NCBI RefSeq assembly: GCF_042678045.1
Contig: NZ_JBHUDI010000009.1
Span: 248,001 to 312,000, forward strand
DNA from: Natrinema amylolyticus_A
GTDB taxonomy: Archaea; Halobacteriota; Halobacteria; Halobacteriales; Natrialbaceae
DNA: 64,000 bases
Direction of reading: 5' to 3'
Position numbers and translations under genes: made by a program. Below, one piece after another: positions 24,653-33,589 of this stretch (its first letter is position 1; each line of letters starts with the position of its first letter). Under the pieces are notes generated by a model. That model was given only the letters and a program-made list of their open reading frames with translations, did no database searches and was not told the DNA's origin.

Positions 24653-25501
24653 TCAGCGGTAGCTGTCGTCCGAGTCTGCCGCTCGAGCGGCCGCCACGAG
24701 AGCCGCGACGCGCTCGCTGGTGACCGGCGCGGTCGTCTCGCCGCCTTCCTTGAGCGCGGTCCCGACGATGACGCCGTCTGCACCCGCCGCGAGACAGTCG
24801 TCGACCGTGTCGCTTGTCACGCCGCTGCCGACGAACACCGGGGCTTGCTCGTGGTCGTGTTCTGCCAGCGCGTCGGTGACGCGCTCGATATCCGCAAGCG
24901 GCGTTTCGACGCCCGTCCCCGGTCCGGAGACGATCACACCGTCCGCCCGGCCGCGCTCGACCGTCTCGAGCGCTGCCCGGTCGATCGCCTGGTCGCCGAC
25001 TGGCGTCGCGTGTTTGACGTGGACGTCTGCGAGGATCGCCACGTCGGCTGCGAGCCGATCACGGAGCCGGAGCGTCTCGTGGGCGCGGCCCTCGAGGACC
25101 CCCTGATCGGTCGCGGCGGTGCCGACGTGGACGTTGACACGGACGAACGCGGCGTCGACGGCCGCGGCGATCGACAGCGCCGCGTCGGCGTCGTTGCGAA
25201 GCACGTTGATACCGACCGGGACGTCGACGGCGTCGGTCACGGCCGTCGCGATCGCCGTCAGCTCGGCGACGACGTGTTTCGGGACGGCGTCCGGATAGAA
25301 CGGTGCGTCCCCGAAGTTCTCGAGGATGAGTCCGTCGACTCCACCGTCTTCGAGCCGGCGTGCGTCTTCAAGTGCACGAGCGCGGACGGCGTCGCGGTCG
25401 CCGTCGAACCCCGGCGCACCAGGGAGTGCCGGGAGGTGGACCATTCCGACGACGGGCCGGTCGGCCTCGAAACGCTCGAGGGGTGGTGTAGGCGTGGCCA
25501 T
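24653..25501 (-). CDS. BtpA/SgcQ-family TIM-barrel protein
   Basis: A 282-residue protein of the BtpA family. GMVHLPALPGAPGF is the characteristic N-terminal block; DGGVDGLILENFGDAPF, ADVHVKHATPVG and SGPGTG follow in order, and the C-terminal GADGVIVGTALKEGG resembles a phosphate-binding barrel end. In cyanobacteria BtpA affects photosystem I stability; relatives may act on nucleoside-like metabolites. The haloarchaeal role is unknown. The start MATPTPP at 25501 is preferred to a longer in-frame start whose N-terminus is not conserved. Confidence 0.9.
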   Translation of the reverse strand: MATPTPPLERFEADRPVVGMVHLPALPGAPGFDGDRDAVRARALEDARRLEDGGVDGLILENFGDAPFYPDAVPKHVVAELTAIATAVTDAVDVPVGINVLRNDADAALSIAAAVDAAFVRVNVHVGTAATDQGVLEGRAHETLRLRDRLAADVAILADVHVKHATPVGDQAIDRAALETVERGRADGVIVSGPGTGVETPLADIERVTDALAEHDHEQAPVFVGSGVTSDTVDDCLAAGADGVIVGTALKEGGETTAPVTSERVAALVAAARAADSDDSYR

Positions 25502-25609
25502 ATCGGTGCTGCGGGCGCGAGCGGGATAACGTGCTGTGATAGGGAGGTCGAGTCGGCAATCTCCTCCTCCTTCACACACGTTTTCTCCCCGACGCGGCTA
25601 GAGGGGCCG

Positions 25610-26728
25610 ATGGCTGATTTGCTCTCCCCGTTGTCGCTGCGTGAAACAGCGGTGCCGAATCGGATCGCCGTGTCACCGATGTGTCAGTACTCCTGTGAGC
25701 CCGACGGGCTGGCGACCGAGTGGCACCGGGTTCACCTTGGGAGCCGCGCCGTCGGCGGTGCTGGCATCGTCATGACCGAAGCGACTGCCGTCGATCCGGT
25801 CGGCCGGATCTCGCCCCACGACCTTGGCATCTGGAGCGACGAGCACGCCGAGGCGCTGCAGCCGATTACCGAATTCGTCCGCGACCAGGGTGGCGTACCG
25901 GGCATCCAGCTCGCCCACGCGGGCCACAAGGCCAGTAAGACGCGTCCGTGGGACGGCAACGTCCCGATCGTGCCGGACGAGACCGATCCCGACGGCGCGG
26001 AAGGCTGGGAGGTCCTCTCTCCCTCGCCCGATGCCTACCCGCCGTTCGAGGGCGATCGCCCCGCCATGCGGAAGGCGACCCAGGAAGATATCGAGGGCGT
26101 CATCGATGCCTACCGCGCCGCGGCCGAGCGCTCGCTCGCGGCCGGCTTCGAAATCGCCGAGGTCCACGCGGCCCACGGCTACCTGCTCCACGAGTTCCTC
26201 TCGCCTGTCACGAACCGCCGCGAGGACGACTACGGCGGGAACTTCGAAAATCGCACGCGGCTGGTTCGCGAGATCGTCACCGCCGTCCGCGAGGTCTGGC
26301 CCGACGACAAGCCGCTTTTCGTCCGCATCTCCGGCACTGACTGGCTCGACGACCGCGAGTCGTGGGATCTCGACCAGTCCGTGCGGCTGGCCGACGACCT
26401 CGCCGAACTGGGCGTCGATCTCGTCGACGTCAGTTCGGGCGGGCTCCACCCCGACCAGGCCGTCCCTGGCGGCCCGAACTTCCAGGTGCCGCTGGCCGAA
26501 CGCGTCCGCGAGGAGGCCGACGTCGCCGTCGGCGCGGTCGGCGGCGTCACCGAACCCGAACAGGCCGACGCGATCGTTCGCAACGACCGCGCCGACCTCG
26601 TGCTCGTCGGCCGTGAGTTCCTGCGCGATCCGTACTTCGGGCTCCGGGCGTCCGACGAACTCGAGCGCGACCCGGACGACGCCGCACAGCAGTGGCCGGT
26701 GCAGTACCGCCGTGCAGCCCATCGATAG
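25610..26728 (+). CDS. NADH:flavin oxidoreductase (old yellow enzyme, YqjM type)
   Basis: A 372-residue FMN-dependent TIM barrel. MCQYSCEPDG carries the Cys that tunes flavin potential in YqjM-type enzymes. QLAHAGHKAS and VHAAHGYLLHEFLSP contain active-site His residues. NRREDDYGGNFENR is the family signature and VLVGREFLRDPYF closes the phosphate site. It should reduce activated alkenes with NAD(P)H. The ATG at 25610 starts the family N-terminus; a long upstream in-frame extension overlaps the BtpA gene and is discarded. Confidence 0.94.
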   Translation: MADLLSPLSLRETAVPNRIAVSPMCQYSCEPDGLATEWHRVHLGSRAVGGAGIVMTEATAVDPVGRISPHDLGIWSDEHAEALQPITEFVRDQGGVPGIQLAHAGHKASKTRPWDGNVPIVPDETDPDGAEGWEVLSPSPDAYPPFEGDRPAMRKATQEDIEGVIDAYRAAAERSLAAGFEIAEVHAAHGYLLHEFLSPVTNRREDDYGGNFENRTRLVREIVTAVREVWPDDKPLFVRISGTDWLDDRESWDLDQSVRLADDLAELGVDLVDVSSGGLHPDQAVPGGPNFQVPLAERVREEADVAVGAVGGVTEPEQADAIVRNDRADLVLVGREFLRDPYFGLRASDELERDPDDAAQQWPVQYRRAAHR

Positions 26729-26755
26729 CCCGCTCGCGGCCGACTCCTCGCGCGG

Positions 26756-27568
26756 TCACGTAGCGTCGTAGTCGTCTAACCACCCCGTCACTGCCGACTG
26801 TAACGCGCCCGTCGTCGTGCCGATGTTCAGCAACTGATACCCCTGCTGTGCCTTCTCGTTGACGTCGTCCATTCCGAATCCGAGTCCGCCGACCGGGACG
26901 TCCGCGTCGACGGCTGCCGACCGGATCGTCTCGACGGCCTCTTCAACCTCGGGGTGGTCGAACTCGCCCGGATGCCCCAGTGAAACCGAGAGATCGAGCG
27001 GCCCGATGAAGACGAAGCCGAGTTCGGGCACCTCGAGAATCGCATCGAGGTCATCGAGCGCCGACTGGGTCTCGACAGTCACACCGACGACGACCGACTC
27101 GTCTTCCGTCGTGACGTAGTCGTCGGCGAGCCCCCAGCGGCTCGCACGGGGGTTCGCGAGCCCGCGCCGGCCAGGATCGCCGTCGTACTCGAACCGGCCC
27201 GCACGGACCGCCCGCTCGAGTTCCTCGGCGCTGCCGACGCGCGGAAGGAACACGTTCCGGACGCCGGCGTCGAGCGCCTTGCGGACGAGCGCCGGATCGG
27301 TGTCGGGGACGCGCACCAGCAGTTCCGTCTTCGTGCCGTCGACGGCCCGGAGCAGTCCCTCGAGGCGCTCGGCGTCCCACGGACTCGGCCCGCCGTGCTC
27401 GAGGTCGATCCAGACGAAGTCGACGCCAAGCGCCGCGTAGAGTTCGACGATGGTCGGACTGTACGTGCTCTCGAGGACGCCGAGCGCGACGTCGCCGGCC
27501 TCGAGCGTTTCACGGAGGTCGTTTCCGCGTGGCTGATGGCTCACGACTCGGGCTCCCACGGCCACCAT
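26756..27568 (-). CDS. HpcH/HpaI-type class II aldolase
   Basis: A 270-residue member of the HpcH/HpaI family. FVWIDLEHGGPSP carries the Asp/His of the active site, LVRVPDTDP the Arg, VFLPRVGSAEE follows, VTVETQSALDDL holds the metal-binding Glu, and FIGPLDLSVSLGH the metal-binding Asp region. Such enzymes cleave 2-keto-3-deoxy acids or 4-hydroxy-2-oxoheptanedioate into pyruvate or oxaloacetate products; the exact substrate is uncertain. A GTG seven codons in (27547) is an alternative start. Confidence 0.9.
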   Translation of the reverse strand: MVAVGARVVSHQPRGNDLRETLEAGDVALGVLESTYSPTIVELYAALGVDFVWIDLEHGGPSPWDAERLEGLLRAVDGTKTELLVRVPDTDPALVRKALDAGVRNVFLPRVGSAEELERAVRAGRFEYDGDPGRRGLANPRASRWGLADDYVTTEDESVVVGVTVETQSALDDLDAILEVPELGFVFIGPLDLSVSLGHPGEFDHPEVEEAVETIRSAAVDADVPVGGLGFGMDDVNEKAQQGYQLLNIGTTTGALQSAVTGWLDDYDAT

Positions 27569-27616
27569 TAAAATCGATCTGCCGACCGGTTGCCCGTCGA
27601 GACAGTCAGCTCGTCT

Positions 27617-28180
27617 CTACTCGTCTTTCCACTTGATCGAACAGCCCTGCGAGGGCTGCCACTCGAGGTCGACCGCCTCGCCGGCCAGCACGGCGTCGAT
27701 CGCCTCGCGGATGTGGAACCGGGTCGGCTCGTCGTCGGGGTTCAGCGCGTCGTCGAGGCGCCCGTGATAGACCAACTCGAAGCCGGAGTCAGTGTTCGTA
27801 AACAGGAACGGGTCGGGCGTACAGACCGCGCCGTACGCGCGGGCGACGTCCTGACTCTCGTCGCGCAGATAGGCGTCGTACTGGATCGTTCCCTCCTCGA
27901 CACGTTTGCGCATCACCTCGAAGGAGTCCTCGGGGTACTCCTCGGCGTCGTTGGGGTTGATCCCGACGACCGCGACGTCGTCGTACTCGGCGGCCAGCTC
28001 GTTCAACAGGTCGAACTTCGCCTGCGCGTACGGGCAATGGTTGCAGGTGAAGACGACCAGCAATGCCTCGTTGTCGGCAAACGACTCGAGCGTGTACGTC
28101 TCGCTGTCGACGCCTTCGAGTTCGAAGTCGGGTGCGGCGTCGCCGGCCTCGAGTTCGGGTTCGGATTCCGTCAGTACCAT
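27617..28180 (-). CDS. Thioredoxin-fold redoxin (AhpC/TSA-like)
   Basis: A 187-residue redoxin. GDAAPDFELEGVD is the peroxiredoxin/TlpA-like entry strand, and FTCNHCPYAQ holds a C-x2-C pair at the active-site helix. VCTPDPFLF includes the cis-Pro loop. There is no signal peptide, so it acts in the cytosol as a thiol oxidoreductase or a peroxiredoxin relative. It belongs to the family often annotated as thioredoxin-family protein with CNHCPY. Confidence 0.9.
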   Translation of the reverse strand: MVLTESEPELEAGDAAPDFELEGVDSETYTLESFADNEALLVVFTCNHCPYAQAKFDLLNELAAEYDDVAVVGINPNDAEEYPEDSFEVMRKRVEEGTIQYDAYLRDESQDVARAYGAVCTPDPFLFTNTDSGFELVYHGRLDDALNPDDEPTRFHIREAIDAVLAGEAVDLEWQPSQGCSIKWKDE

Positions 28181-28297
28181 GCCCGATTGTTCGGCTCGTT
28201 CGTCCTTAATCGTCCCGCCCGGCTCGCATACAGACTTGGCTGACTGTCAGGAGAGTCGTGACAGCGTATTTTTGACGCGCGGATCGTCGATCCAGGT

Positions 28298-28753
28298 ATG
28301 CAAGGGCAAGGACTACGCTGGCTCCAGATGACCGACGACGAGATCGACGAGTTCCTCGGCCGCGGTGGAACGGGGGTCCTCTCGTTTGCCACCGGGTCAG
28401 ACGAGCCGCCGGTTTCGATCCCGATCTCGTACGGCTACAACGCCGACGAAGGGTTATTGTACTATCAGCTCTCGACGCCACAGGACAGCCGGAAAGCCGA
28501 CCTCGTCGACAAACCGGTCTCCTTCGTCGTGTACGACCAGACCGACAGTCGGTGGGAGAGTATCGTCGCGACGGGGACGCTCGACGACATCGAGGGCAAA
28601 CCGTACGAGTCCAGTGCAGTCCAGGGAATGTGGGCGATCGAGATTCCGCGCGTCGATATCTTCGAACGACCGCGAGAAGAGGTCACGTTCCACTTTTTCA
28701 GCCTCAATCCCGACACGCTGACGGGACGGAAAGAGGTTCCATCCCGTTCCTGA
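28298..28753 (+). CDS. Pyridoxamine 5'-phosphate oxidase-fold flavoprotein
   Basis: A 151-residue split-barrel protein. MTDDEIDEFLGRGGTGVLSFATG and PPVSIPISYGYNADEGLLYYQLS match the flavin-binding PNPOx-like family common in haloarchaea. It probably binds FMN or F420 and may be a stress-related reductase. The A+T-rich GTATTTTTG upstream (about 28264-28272) is the likely TATA region. Confidence 0.88.
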   Translation: MQGQGLRWLQMTDDEIDEFLGRGGTGVLSFATGSDEPPVSIPISYGYNADEGLLYYQLSTPQDSRKADLVDKPVSFVVYDQTDSRWESIVATGTLDDIEGKPYESSAVQGMWAIEIPRVDIFERPREEVTFHFFSLNPDTLTGRKEVPSRS

Positions 28754-28844
28754 CCGGCATTCCGTCTAGCCTGCTCGTCGGAATCGGTCGCTCCGCGGCT
28801 CGTGACGACTTACATATTTGTACCTTCAGGATCATCGACGGGGT

Positions 28845-29534
28845 ATGAAGACGCTCGAGGTCACCGACGAACAGTACGCCTTTATCCAGCACCTCCGAGA
28901 GGAGATCTCCGAATCGGTCGTCGGCAAGTACGGCTTCGTCCGCGAACGGGACGCCGTCCAGTTCCTGATCGACAATCTCGACGGCGAGATCGAACTCGAC
29001 GCCGACGAGTTCGACTCCTCGGCGACCGACGACGTTGCGGCCTCCGTCGGCGCCGCCATCGACGGCGACGATGACCCTCACGAACTCGAGGAAGTCTCCT
29101 ACATCGAAGACGAGGCGGCAACCGCCGACGATCGGCTGGATGACGGCCCCGACCTCGAGCCCGAGGAGACCGACACGGCGGCGACCGATGATGAATCCGC
29201 AGCGGGCGAACCGGAGACGGACGACGAATCGGGTGCGGAGTCGGATGCGGTCGACGAGATCGATGCGCACAGCGACAAAGACGCTGCTGCGGACAGTACC
29301 GACGACGGCCCTGCTGCGAGTGGATCGACCGACGACGGCAGCGACGGGGACGGATCGGCCGACGATGACGACATGTTAGACGAGATGATGAGCCTGCTCG
29401 AGACCCACGACGACAAGTGGCGAGAGTCGAGTTCGGCGGACTACCGGTACGCCGTCGACCTCCCCGACGGCTCGACCGAACAGGTCCAGACGAAAGACGA
29501 CGTGCGGGCGTTGCTGTTCAAGAACTACCGCTGA
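28845..29534 (+). CDS. Acidic protein with RHH-like N-terminus, unknown function
   Basis: A 229-residue protein. Residues 1-50 (KTLEVTDEQYAFIQHLREEI, YGFVRERDAVQFLIDNL) resemble a ribbon-helix-helix or related DNA-binding fold. Residues 50-180 are a low-complexity Asp/Glu/Ala/Ser linker. The last 45 residues (DMLDEMMSLLETHDDKWRES, ending LLFKNYR) are a conserved-looking second domain. A TATA-like ACATATTTG about 30 bases upstream supports the ATG at 28845 rather than one at 28818. The TGA stop lies in the terminal repeat of palindromic copy E. Confidence 0.75.
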   Translation: MKTLEVTDEQYAFIQHLREEISESVVGKYGFVRERDAVQFLIDNLDGEIELDADEFDSSATDDVAASVGAAIDGDDDPHELEEVSYIEDEAATADDRLDDGPDLEPEETDTAATDDESAAGEPETDDESGAESDAVDEIDAHSDKDAAADSTDDGPAASGSTDDGSDGDGSADDDDMLDEMMSLLETHDDKWRESSSADYRYAVDLPDGSTEQVQTKDDVRALLFKNYR

Positions 29535-29616
29535 GATGGTCTACTGTACCCATGTCTCGGCGCACCCGCGACCTGTCCTGCAGGTGTGCCGGCACCCACT
29601 GACAGTAGTCCGTATA
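29531..29616 (-). repeat. TACGG palindromic repeat, copy E
   Basis: An 86-bp copy in reverse orientation. It begins CTGAGATGGTCTACTGTACC and ends CACTGACAGTAGTCCGTATAAT. The TGA at 29532-29534, the stop codon of the preceding gene, is inside its end. Confidence 0.8.
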
Positions 29617-29750
29617 ATAGCCCTGGTCACGAATGACGTACAGTCCTCAGCGCATCCGAGCGAGCAATCACGCGGGACGTAGTCCGTCGCCGGTGCGAGG
29701 AACGCGACAAGAACGTTAGACCTTTACTCGCGCTCGCGCTTCGAAGGGAT

Positions 29751-30236
29751 ATGAGCGAACGCGAGGTGCTCGAGTTGCTTCGTGAGAACGCGCGATACTC
29801 CGCGGCCGATATCGCGCGAATGACCGACCTCGAGGAAGACGAGGTCGAGGCAGCCATCGAGGAACTCGAGGCAGCAGGTCTGGTACGTGGCTACCAGGCA
29901 GTCGTCGACTGGGATCGGCTCGAGGACGAGCGCGTCCGCGCCGAGGTCGAGTTGAACGTCCGTCTCGACCGCGAGACGGGCTACGACGACATCGCAGAGC
30001 GCCTCGCACGGTTCCCACAGGTCACGGCGTTGCGGCTGGTCAGCGGCGACTACGACTTCGACATGGAAGTCGAGGGCGACTCCATCCGCGAAGTCTCGCA
30101 ATTCATTAGCGAAAAGGTCGCGCCCGTCCCCGAGATCACCCAGACGGTCACCCACTACGTGATGACCTCCTACAAGGAAAACGGGATCGAACTCGGTGAC
30201 GGCGAGGACGACGACCGCCTCTCCTATTCACCCTGA
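29751..30236 (+). CDS. Lrp/AsnC-family transcription regulator
   Basis: A 161-residue Lrp-type protein. The N-terminal winged helix (EVLELLRENARYSAADIARMTDLEEDEVEAAIEELEAAGLVRGY) is followed by a RAM ligand-binding domain (ERVRAEVELNVRLDR, LRLVSGDYDFDMEVEG). It precedes an aminotransferase gene with a two-base gap, so it probably senses an amino acid and controls that operon, including itself. Confidence 0.93.
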   Translation: MSEREVLELLRENARYSAADIARMTDLEEDEVEAAIEELEAAGLVRGYQAVVDWDRLEDERVRAEVELNVRLDRETGYDDIAERLARFPQVTALRLVSGDYDFDMEVEGDSIREVSQFISEKVAPVPEITQTVTHYVMTSYKENGIELGDGEDDDRLSYSP

Positions 30237-30238
30237 CA

Positions 30239-31396
30239 ATGACGTTCGAACTGTCAGACCGGGTGCAGGCGGTCCCGCCGTCGGGCATCCGCCGGTTCTT
30301 CGAGATCGCCGAGGAACGCGACGAGGTCATCTCGCTTGGCGTCGGCGAGCCCGACTTCGCGACGCCGTGGGCGGCCCGCGATGCCGCGATCACCTCCTTA
30401 GAGCAGGGCAAGACCTCGTATACGGCAAATCGCGGCAAGCGCGAACTCCGCGAGGCGATCGCCGACTACGTCGCCGACCGGTTCGAGCTGGGCTACGATC
30501 CCGACGAGGAAATCATCGTCACCGCCGGCGCCAGCGAGGCCGTCGATCTGGCCTTCCGTGCGTTCGTCAACCCCGGCGACACGGTCGCGATCGCCCAGCC
30601 GGCGTACATCTCCTACGAGCCCGGCGTGATCTTCGCCGGCGGCGAGGTGCTGTCGGTCCCGACGAGGGAGGAAGACGACTTCCGACTCACCGTCGAGGGT
30701 CTCGAGGAGGCCGGCGCAGCCGACGCCGACGTGCTCGTCCTCTGTTATCCCAACAACCCGACGGGGGCGATCATGCCCGAGGAGGATCTAGAGCCGATCG
30801 CCGAGTTCGCCCGCGAACACGACCTGACGGTCTTCTCGGACGAGATTTACGCCGAACTCACCTACGACGGCGACCATACGTCGATCGCGAGCCTCGAGGG
30901 GATGCGCGAACGCACCATCGTCTTCAACGGCTTCTCGAAGGCCCACGCGATGACCGGCCTCCGACTCGGCTACGCGCTCGGACCCGCCGACGCGATCGGT
31001 GCGATGAACAAGATCCACCAGTACACGATGCTCTCGGCCCCGACGACGGCCCAGTACGCCGCGCTCGAGGCGCTGGACTCTTGTGACAACGACGTCGCGG
31101 AGATGGTCGAGGAGTACGATCGTCGCCGGCGGTTCGTCCTCTCGCGGTTTCGCGAGATCGGCATGGACGTCTTCGAGGCCAAGGGCGCGTTCTACTGCTT
31201 CCCCGAGGTGCCCGAGGGCTTTACCGCCGAGGAGTTCGCCGAGGCAGTCCTCCGCGAGCAAGGTGTCGCGGTTGTCCCCGGCGACGTCTTCGGCGATGTC
31301 GGCGAGGGGCACCTGCGAGTCTCGTATGCGACTGGCTTAGAAGACCTCCGGAAAGCACTGAATCGGATCGAGGCGTTCGTCGCGGACCACGCCTGA
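30239..31396 (+). CDS. PLP-dependent aminotransferase (class I/II)
   Basis: A 385-residue fold-type I aminotransferase. SLGVGEPDFATPWAARDAAI, CYPNNPTGAIMP, FSDEIYAELTYDG and VFNGFSKAHAMTGLRLGY are the expected motifs; the Lys in FSKAHA carries PLP. Aspartate or aromatic aminotransferase activity is likely. The upstream Lrp-type regulator suggests amino-acid control. The TGA stop at 31394-31396 lies in the left end of repeat copy F. Confidence 0.93.
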   Translation: MTFELSDRVQAVPPSGIRRFFEIAEERDEVISLGVGEPDFATPWAARDAAITSLEQGKTSYTANRGKRELREAIADYVADRFELGYDPDEEIIVTAGASEAVDLAFRAFVNPGDTVAIAQPAYISYEPGVIFAGGEVLSVPTREEDDFRLTVEGLEEAGAADADVLVLCYPNNPTGAIMPEEDLEPIAEFAREHDLTVFSDEIYAELTYDGDHTSIASLEGMRERTIVFNGFSKAHAMTGLRLGYALGPADAIGAMNKIHQYTMLSAPTTAQYAALEALDSCDNDVAEMVEEYDRRRRFVLSRFREIGMDVFEAKGAFYCFPEVPEGFTAEEFAEAVLREQGVAVVPGDVFGDVGEGHLRVSYATGLEDLRKALNRIEAFVADHA

Positions 31397-31478
31397 TACG
31401 GGCACCTGTCAATCAGTGCCGGCACATCTGCGACATAGTGCGTGTGCTCTGGGACACAGTAATAACAGACCGTATGAA
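31393..31478 (+). repeat. TACGG palindromic repeat, copy F
   Basis: An 86-bp divergent copy. The left end is CTGATACGGGCACCTGTCAAT and the right end ATAACAGACCGTATGAA. The centre GTGCCGGCACATCTGCGACAT has drifted. It supplies the stop codon of the aminotransferase gene. Confidence 0.8.
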
Positions 31479-31724
31479 CCGGGCTCGACGTCAGTCCCGG
31501 TTTGATCGAACGAGCGGATACCCGACCAGCTACGTCGGCGAACTGCTACTCAACGGACAGACACTGTTGGACACACCCCACAGTGACGCTCGGCCACGGC
31601 ACTCAAATAGGGGGTTCACAAACAAATGGGCTGACTGGCCGTCGATGGTGTCAACGACTGTGAGAGGAACGAGTCTCGAGCGTGGGGAGAAGCCGAGTCG
31701 ACCAGTGTGCGGAGGTGTCGCGCC
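31479..31724. other. Intergenic region between repeat copy F and the PAS/GAF gene
   Basis: About 245 bases without a supported gene. A patch reading AAATAGGGGGTTCACAAACAAATGGG near 31605-31628 is A-rich and could hold promoter elements for the downstream sensor gene. A ribosome-binding-like GGAGGTG (31711-31717) precedes the GTG at 31725. Confidence 0.45.
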
Positions 31725-33587
31725 GTGACGACGCGATCAGTCCCGATCGTCGATCGCGTCACCGACGCTTTCTTCGCGCTCGACACCGGCTTCCGGTTCA
31801 CCTACCTCAACGAGCGGGCCGAGACGCTGCTGAAACGCTCCCGCGAGGAGCTGATCGGCCGGGTCATGTGGGATGAGTTCCCCCAGACCGTCGAGACGCA
31901 GTTCCCCGACGGGTTCCACCGCGCGATGGACGAACAGGTGCCGGTTTCCTTCGAGATCTATCACACCCACCTCGAGACGTGGTTCGAGGCCCGCGCCTAT
32001 CCCTCCGAGACCGGACTTTCGGTCTACATGCGCGATGTCAGTGAGCGCAAGGCCCAGGAGACGACGCTGGCCCAACACGCCGCGGTCGTCGAGGCGATCC
32101 GCGATGCGGTCGTCACGCTGGATCGCAACCGCGAGATCGTCACCGTCAACGGCGCGACCGAGTCGGTTCTCGGCACATCCCGGTCACAGCTCGTCGGCGA
32201 ACACGTCGAGACGCTGACCGAACTCGCGGGGATCGACGATGAACACGCCGTCGAGATCGGGCGGGCAATCACCGATGTCGACATCGGCACTGCCGACCGT
32301 CGCCAGCTCGAGTTACCGTATACTGGCCCCAAAGGCGACGACCGGATGGGCGAGTTCCGGTTCGTCCCGGTCGAGGACAACGCGGCGACCGTCGCCGCTA
32401 TCGTCCGGGACGTCACCGAGCAACACGAGTACGACCGCGTCGTCACGTCGCTCCACGAGGTTACCCGGTGGCTCCTCGGCTCCGACGATCCCGAGGAGAT
32501 CTGTGCGATCGCCGTTCACTCGGGCAGCGACCTGCTCGATCTGCCCATCAGCGGCATCTGGCTGCTCGAGGGCGACCAGGGCTATCTCGAGCCGGTCGCC
32601 GGAACTGCCAGAGCCTACGACGAGTTCGGCGGCCTCCCCCGATTCAATCCCGGCGAGGGCCTCGTCTGGGACGTCTTCGAGGCCGGTGATGTCGAACTGT
32701 TCGACGACCTCGTGGAGACCGATGGTCTCTACAATCCCGAGACGCCGCTTCGCTCGGAGATCATCGCGCCCATCGGCACTCACGGCGTGCTCATGACCGG
32801 CTCGTTCGACCCTCATCGGTTCGACGAAACCGACGTCGACCTCGTCTCGACGCTCGTCGAGAACACGCGCGCCGCCCTCGATCAGGCCGACCGGGAGCAG
32901 GTCCTTAGAGACCGGACCGCCGAACTCGAGCGCCAGACCGAACGCCTCGAAGCCGTCGCGGACATCCTCTCGAGCGACCTCCAGCACCAACTCGACGCGG
33001 TCGCCGACGCGCTCGATGACGACGACGCCGACGAGTGGGAGTTCCCCCTCGCGGAGAACACCGTCGAAACCACGCTCGATCGGGCCGAACGCCTCGTCGA
33101 CGACGTTCGCGAGTTCGCCCGTAACGCGACGGCCGTCGGCACCCGGAGCCGCCTTCGTCTCGAATCGGCGATCGCCGCTGCGGTCAGCGGCTCTCAGATC
33201 GACGAGGACGCACTCGTCGTCGACGCGACGGCTACGCTCCGGGCCGATCCCGACCGGTTCGTCCACCTCCTCGAGACGGCCTTCGATAGTGCCGCCGCAC
33301 GAGCCGACGACGACGTGACGATCCAGATCGGCCTGGTCGGATTCGACGACGACGGGACGCGCGGCTTTTTCATGCTCGACGACGCTACCGAAATCCCTCC
33401 GAACGCACACGACCGCGTCCTCGATCCGACCGCCGACGACGAGACCGCGATCGACGGACTCGGCCTCGCGCTCGTCCGCGCTATCGCCGAAGCCCACGAC
33501 TGGACGTGTACCGTCACCAACGGCCACAACGGTGGCACGCGGATCGAAATCCGGGATATCACGACCCTCGAGCGCCGTCTCTCGTAG
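31725..33587 (+). CDS. PAS/GAF sensor protein with degenerate histidine-kinase core
   Basis: A 620-residue soluble multi-domain sensor. Two PAS domains come first (FFALDTGFRFTYLNERAETLL, then VVTLDRNREIVTVNGATESVLG), then a GAF domain (EEICAIAVHSGSDLLDLPISGIWLL). A kinase-like C-terminal part follows. The usual phospho-acceptor block is replaced by DILSSDLQHQL, with Ser where His is expected, and the ATPase N box reads LLETAFDSAA without the Asn. The G2 box (DGLGLALVRAIAEAHD) is kept. It therefore may not autophosphorylate. The GTG at 31725 follows GGAGGTG; a GTG at 31707 is the alternative. It is convergent with the HalX response regulator. Confidence 0.85.
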   Translation: MTTRSVPIVDRVTDAFFALDTGFRFTYLNERAETLLKRSREELIGRVMWDEFPQTVETQFPDGFHRAMDEQVPVSFEIYHTHLETWFEARAYPSETGLSVYMRDVSERKAQETTLAQHAAVVEAIRDAVVTLDRNREIVTVNGATESVLGTSRSQLVGEHVETLTELAGIDDEHAVEIGRAITDVDIGTADRRQLELPYTGPKGDDRMGEFRFVPVEDNAATVAAIVRDVTEQHEYDRVVTSLHEVTRWLLGSDDPEEICAIAVHSGSDLLDLPISGIWLLEGDQGYLEPVAGTARAYDEFGGLPRFNPGEGLVWDVFEAGDVELFDDLVETDGLYNPETPLRSEIIAPIGTHGVLMTGSFDPHRFDETDVDLVSTLVENTRAALDQADREQVLRDRTAELERQTERLEAVADILSSDLQHQLDAVADALDDDDADEWEFPLAENTVETTLDRAERLVDDVREFARNATAVGTRSRLRLESAIAAAVSGSQIDEDALVVDATATLRADPDRFVHLLETAFDSAAARADDDVTIQIGLVGFDDDGTRGFFMLDDATEIPPNAHDRVLDPTADDETAIDGLGLALVRAIAEAHDWTCTVTNGHNGGTRIEIRDITTLERRLS

Positions 33588-33589
33588 CC

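Noticed and set aside
28230..28266. CATACAGACT...CTGTCAG...TGACAGCGTA resembles a seventh TACGG repeat.
   Set aside because: Only short parts of both ends match and the centre is absent; it overlaps the promoter of the flavoprotein gene. Too weak to call.
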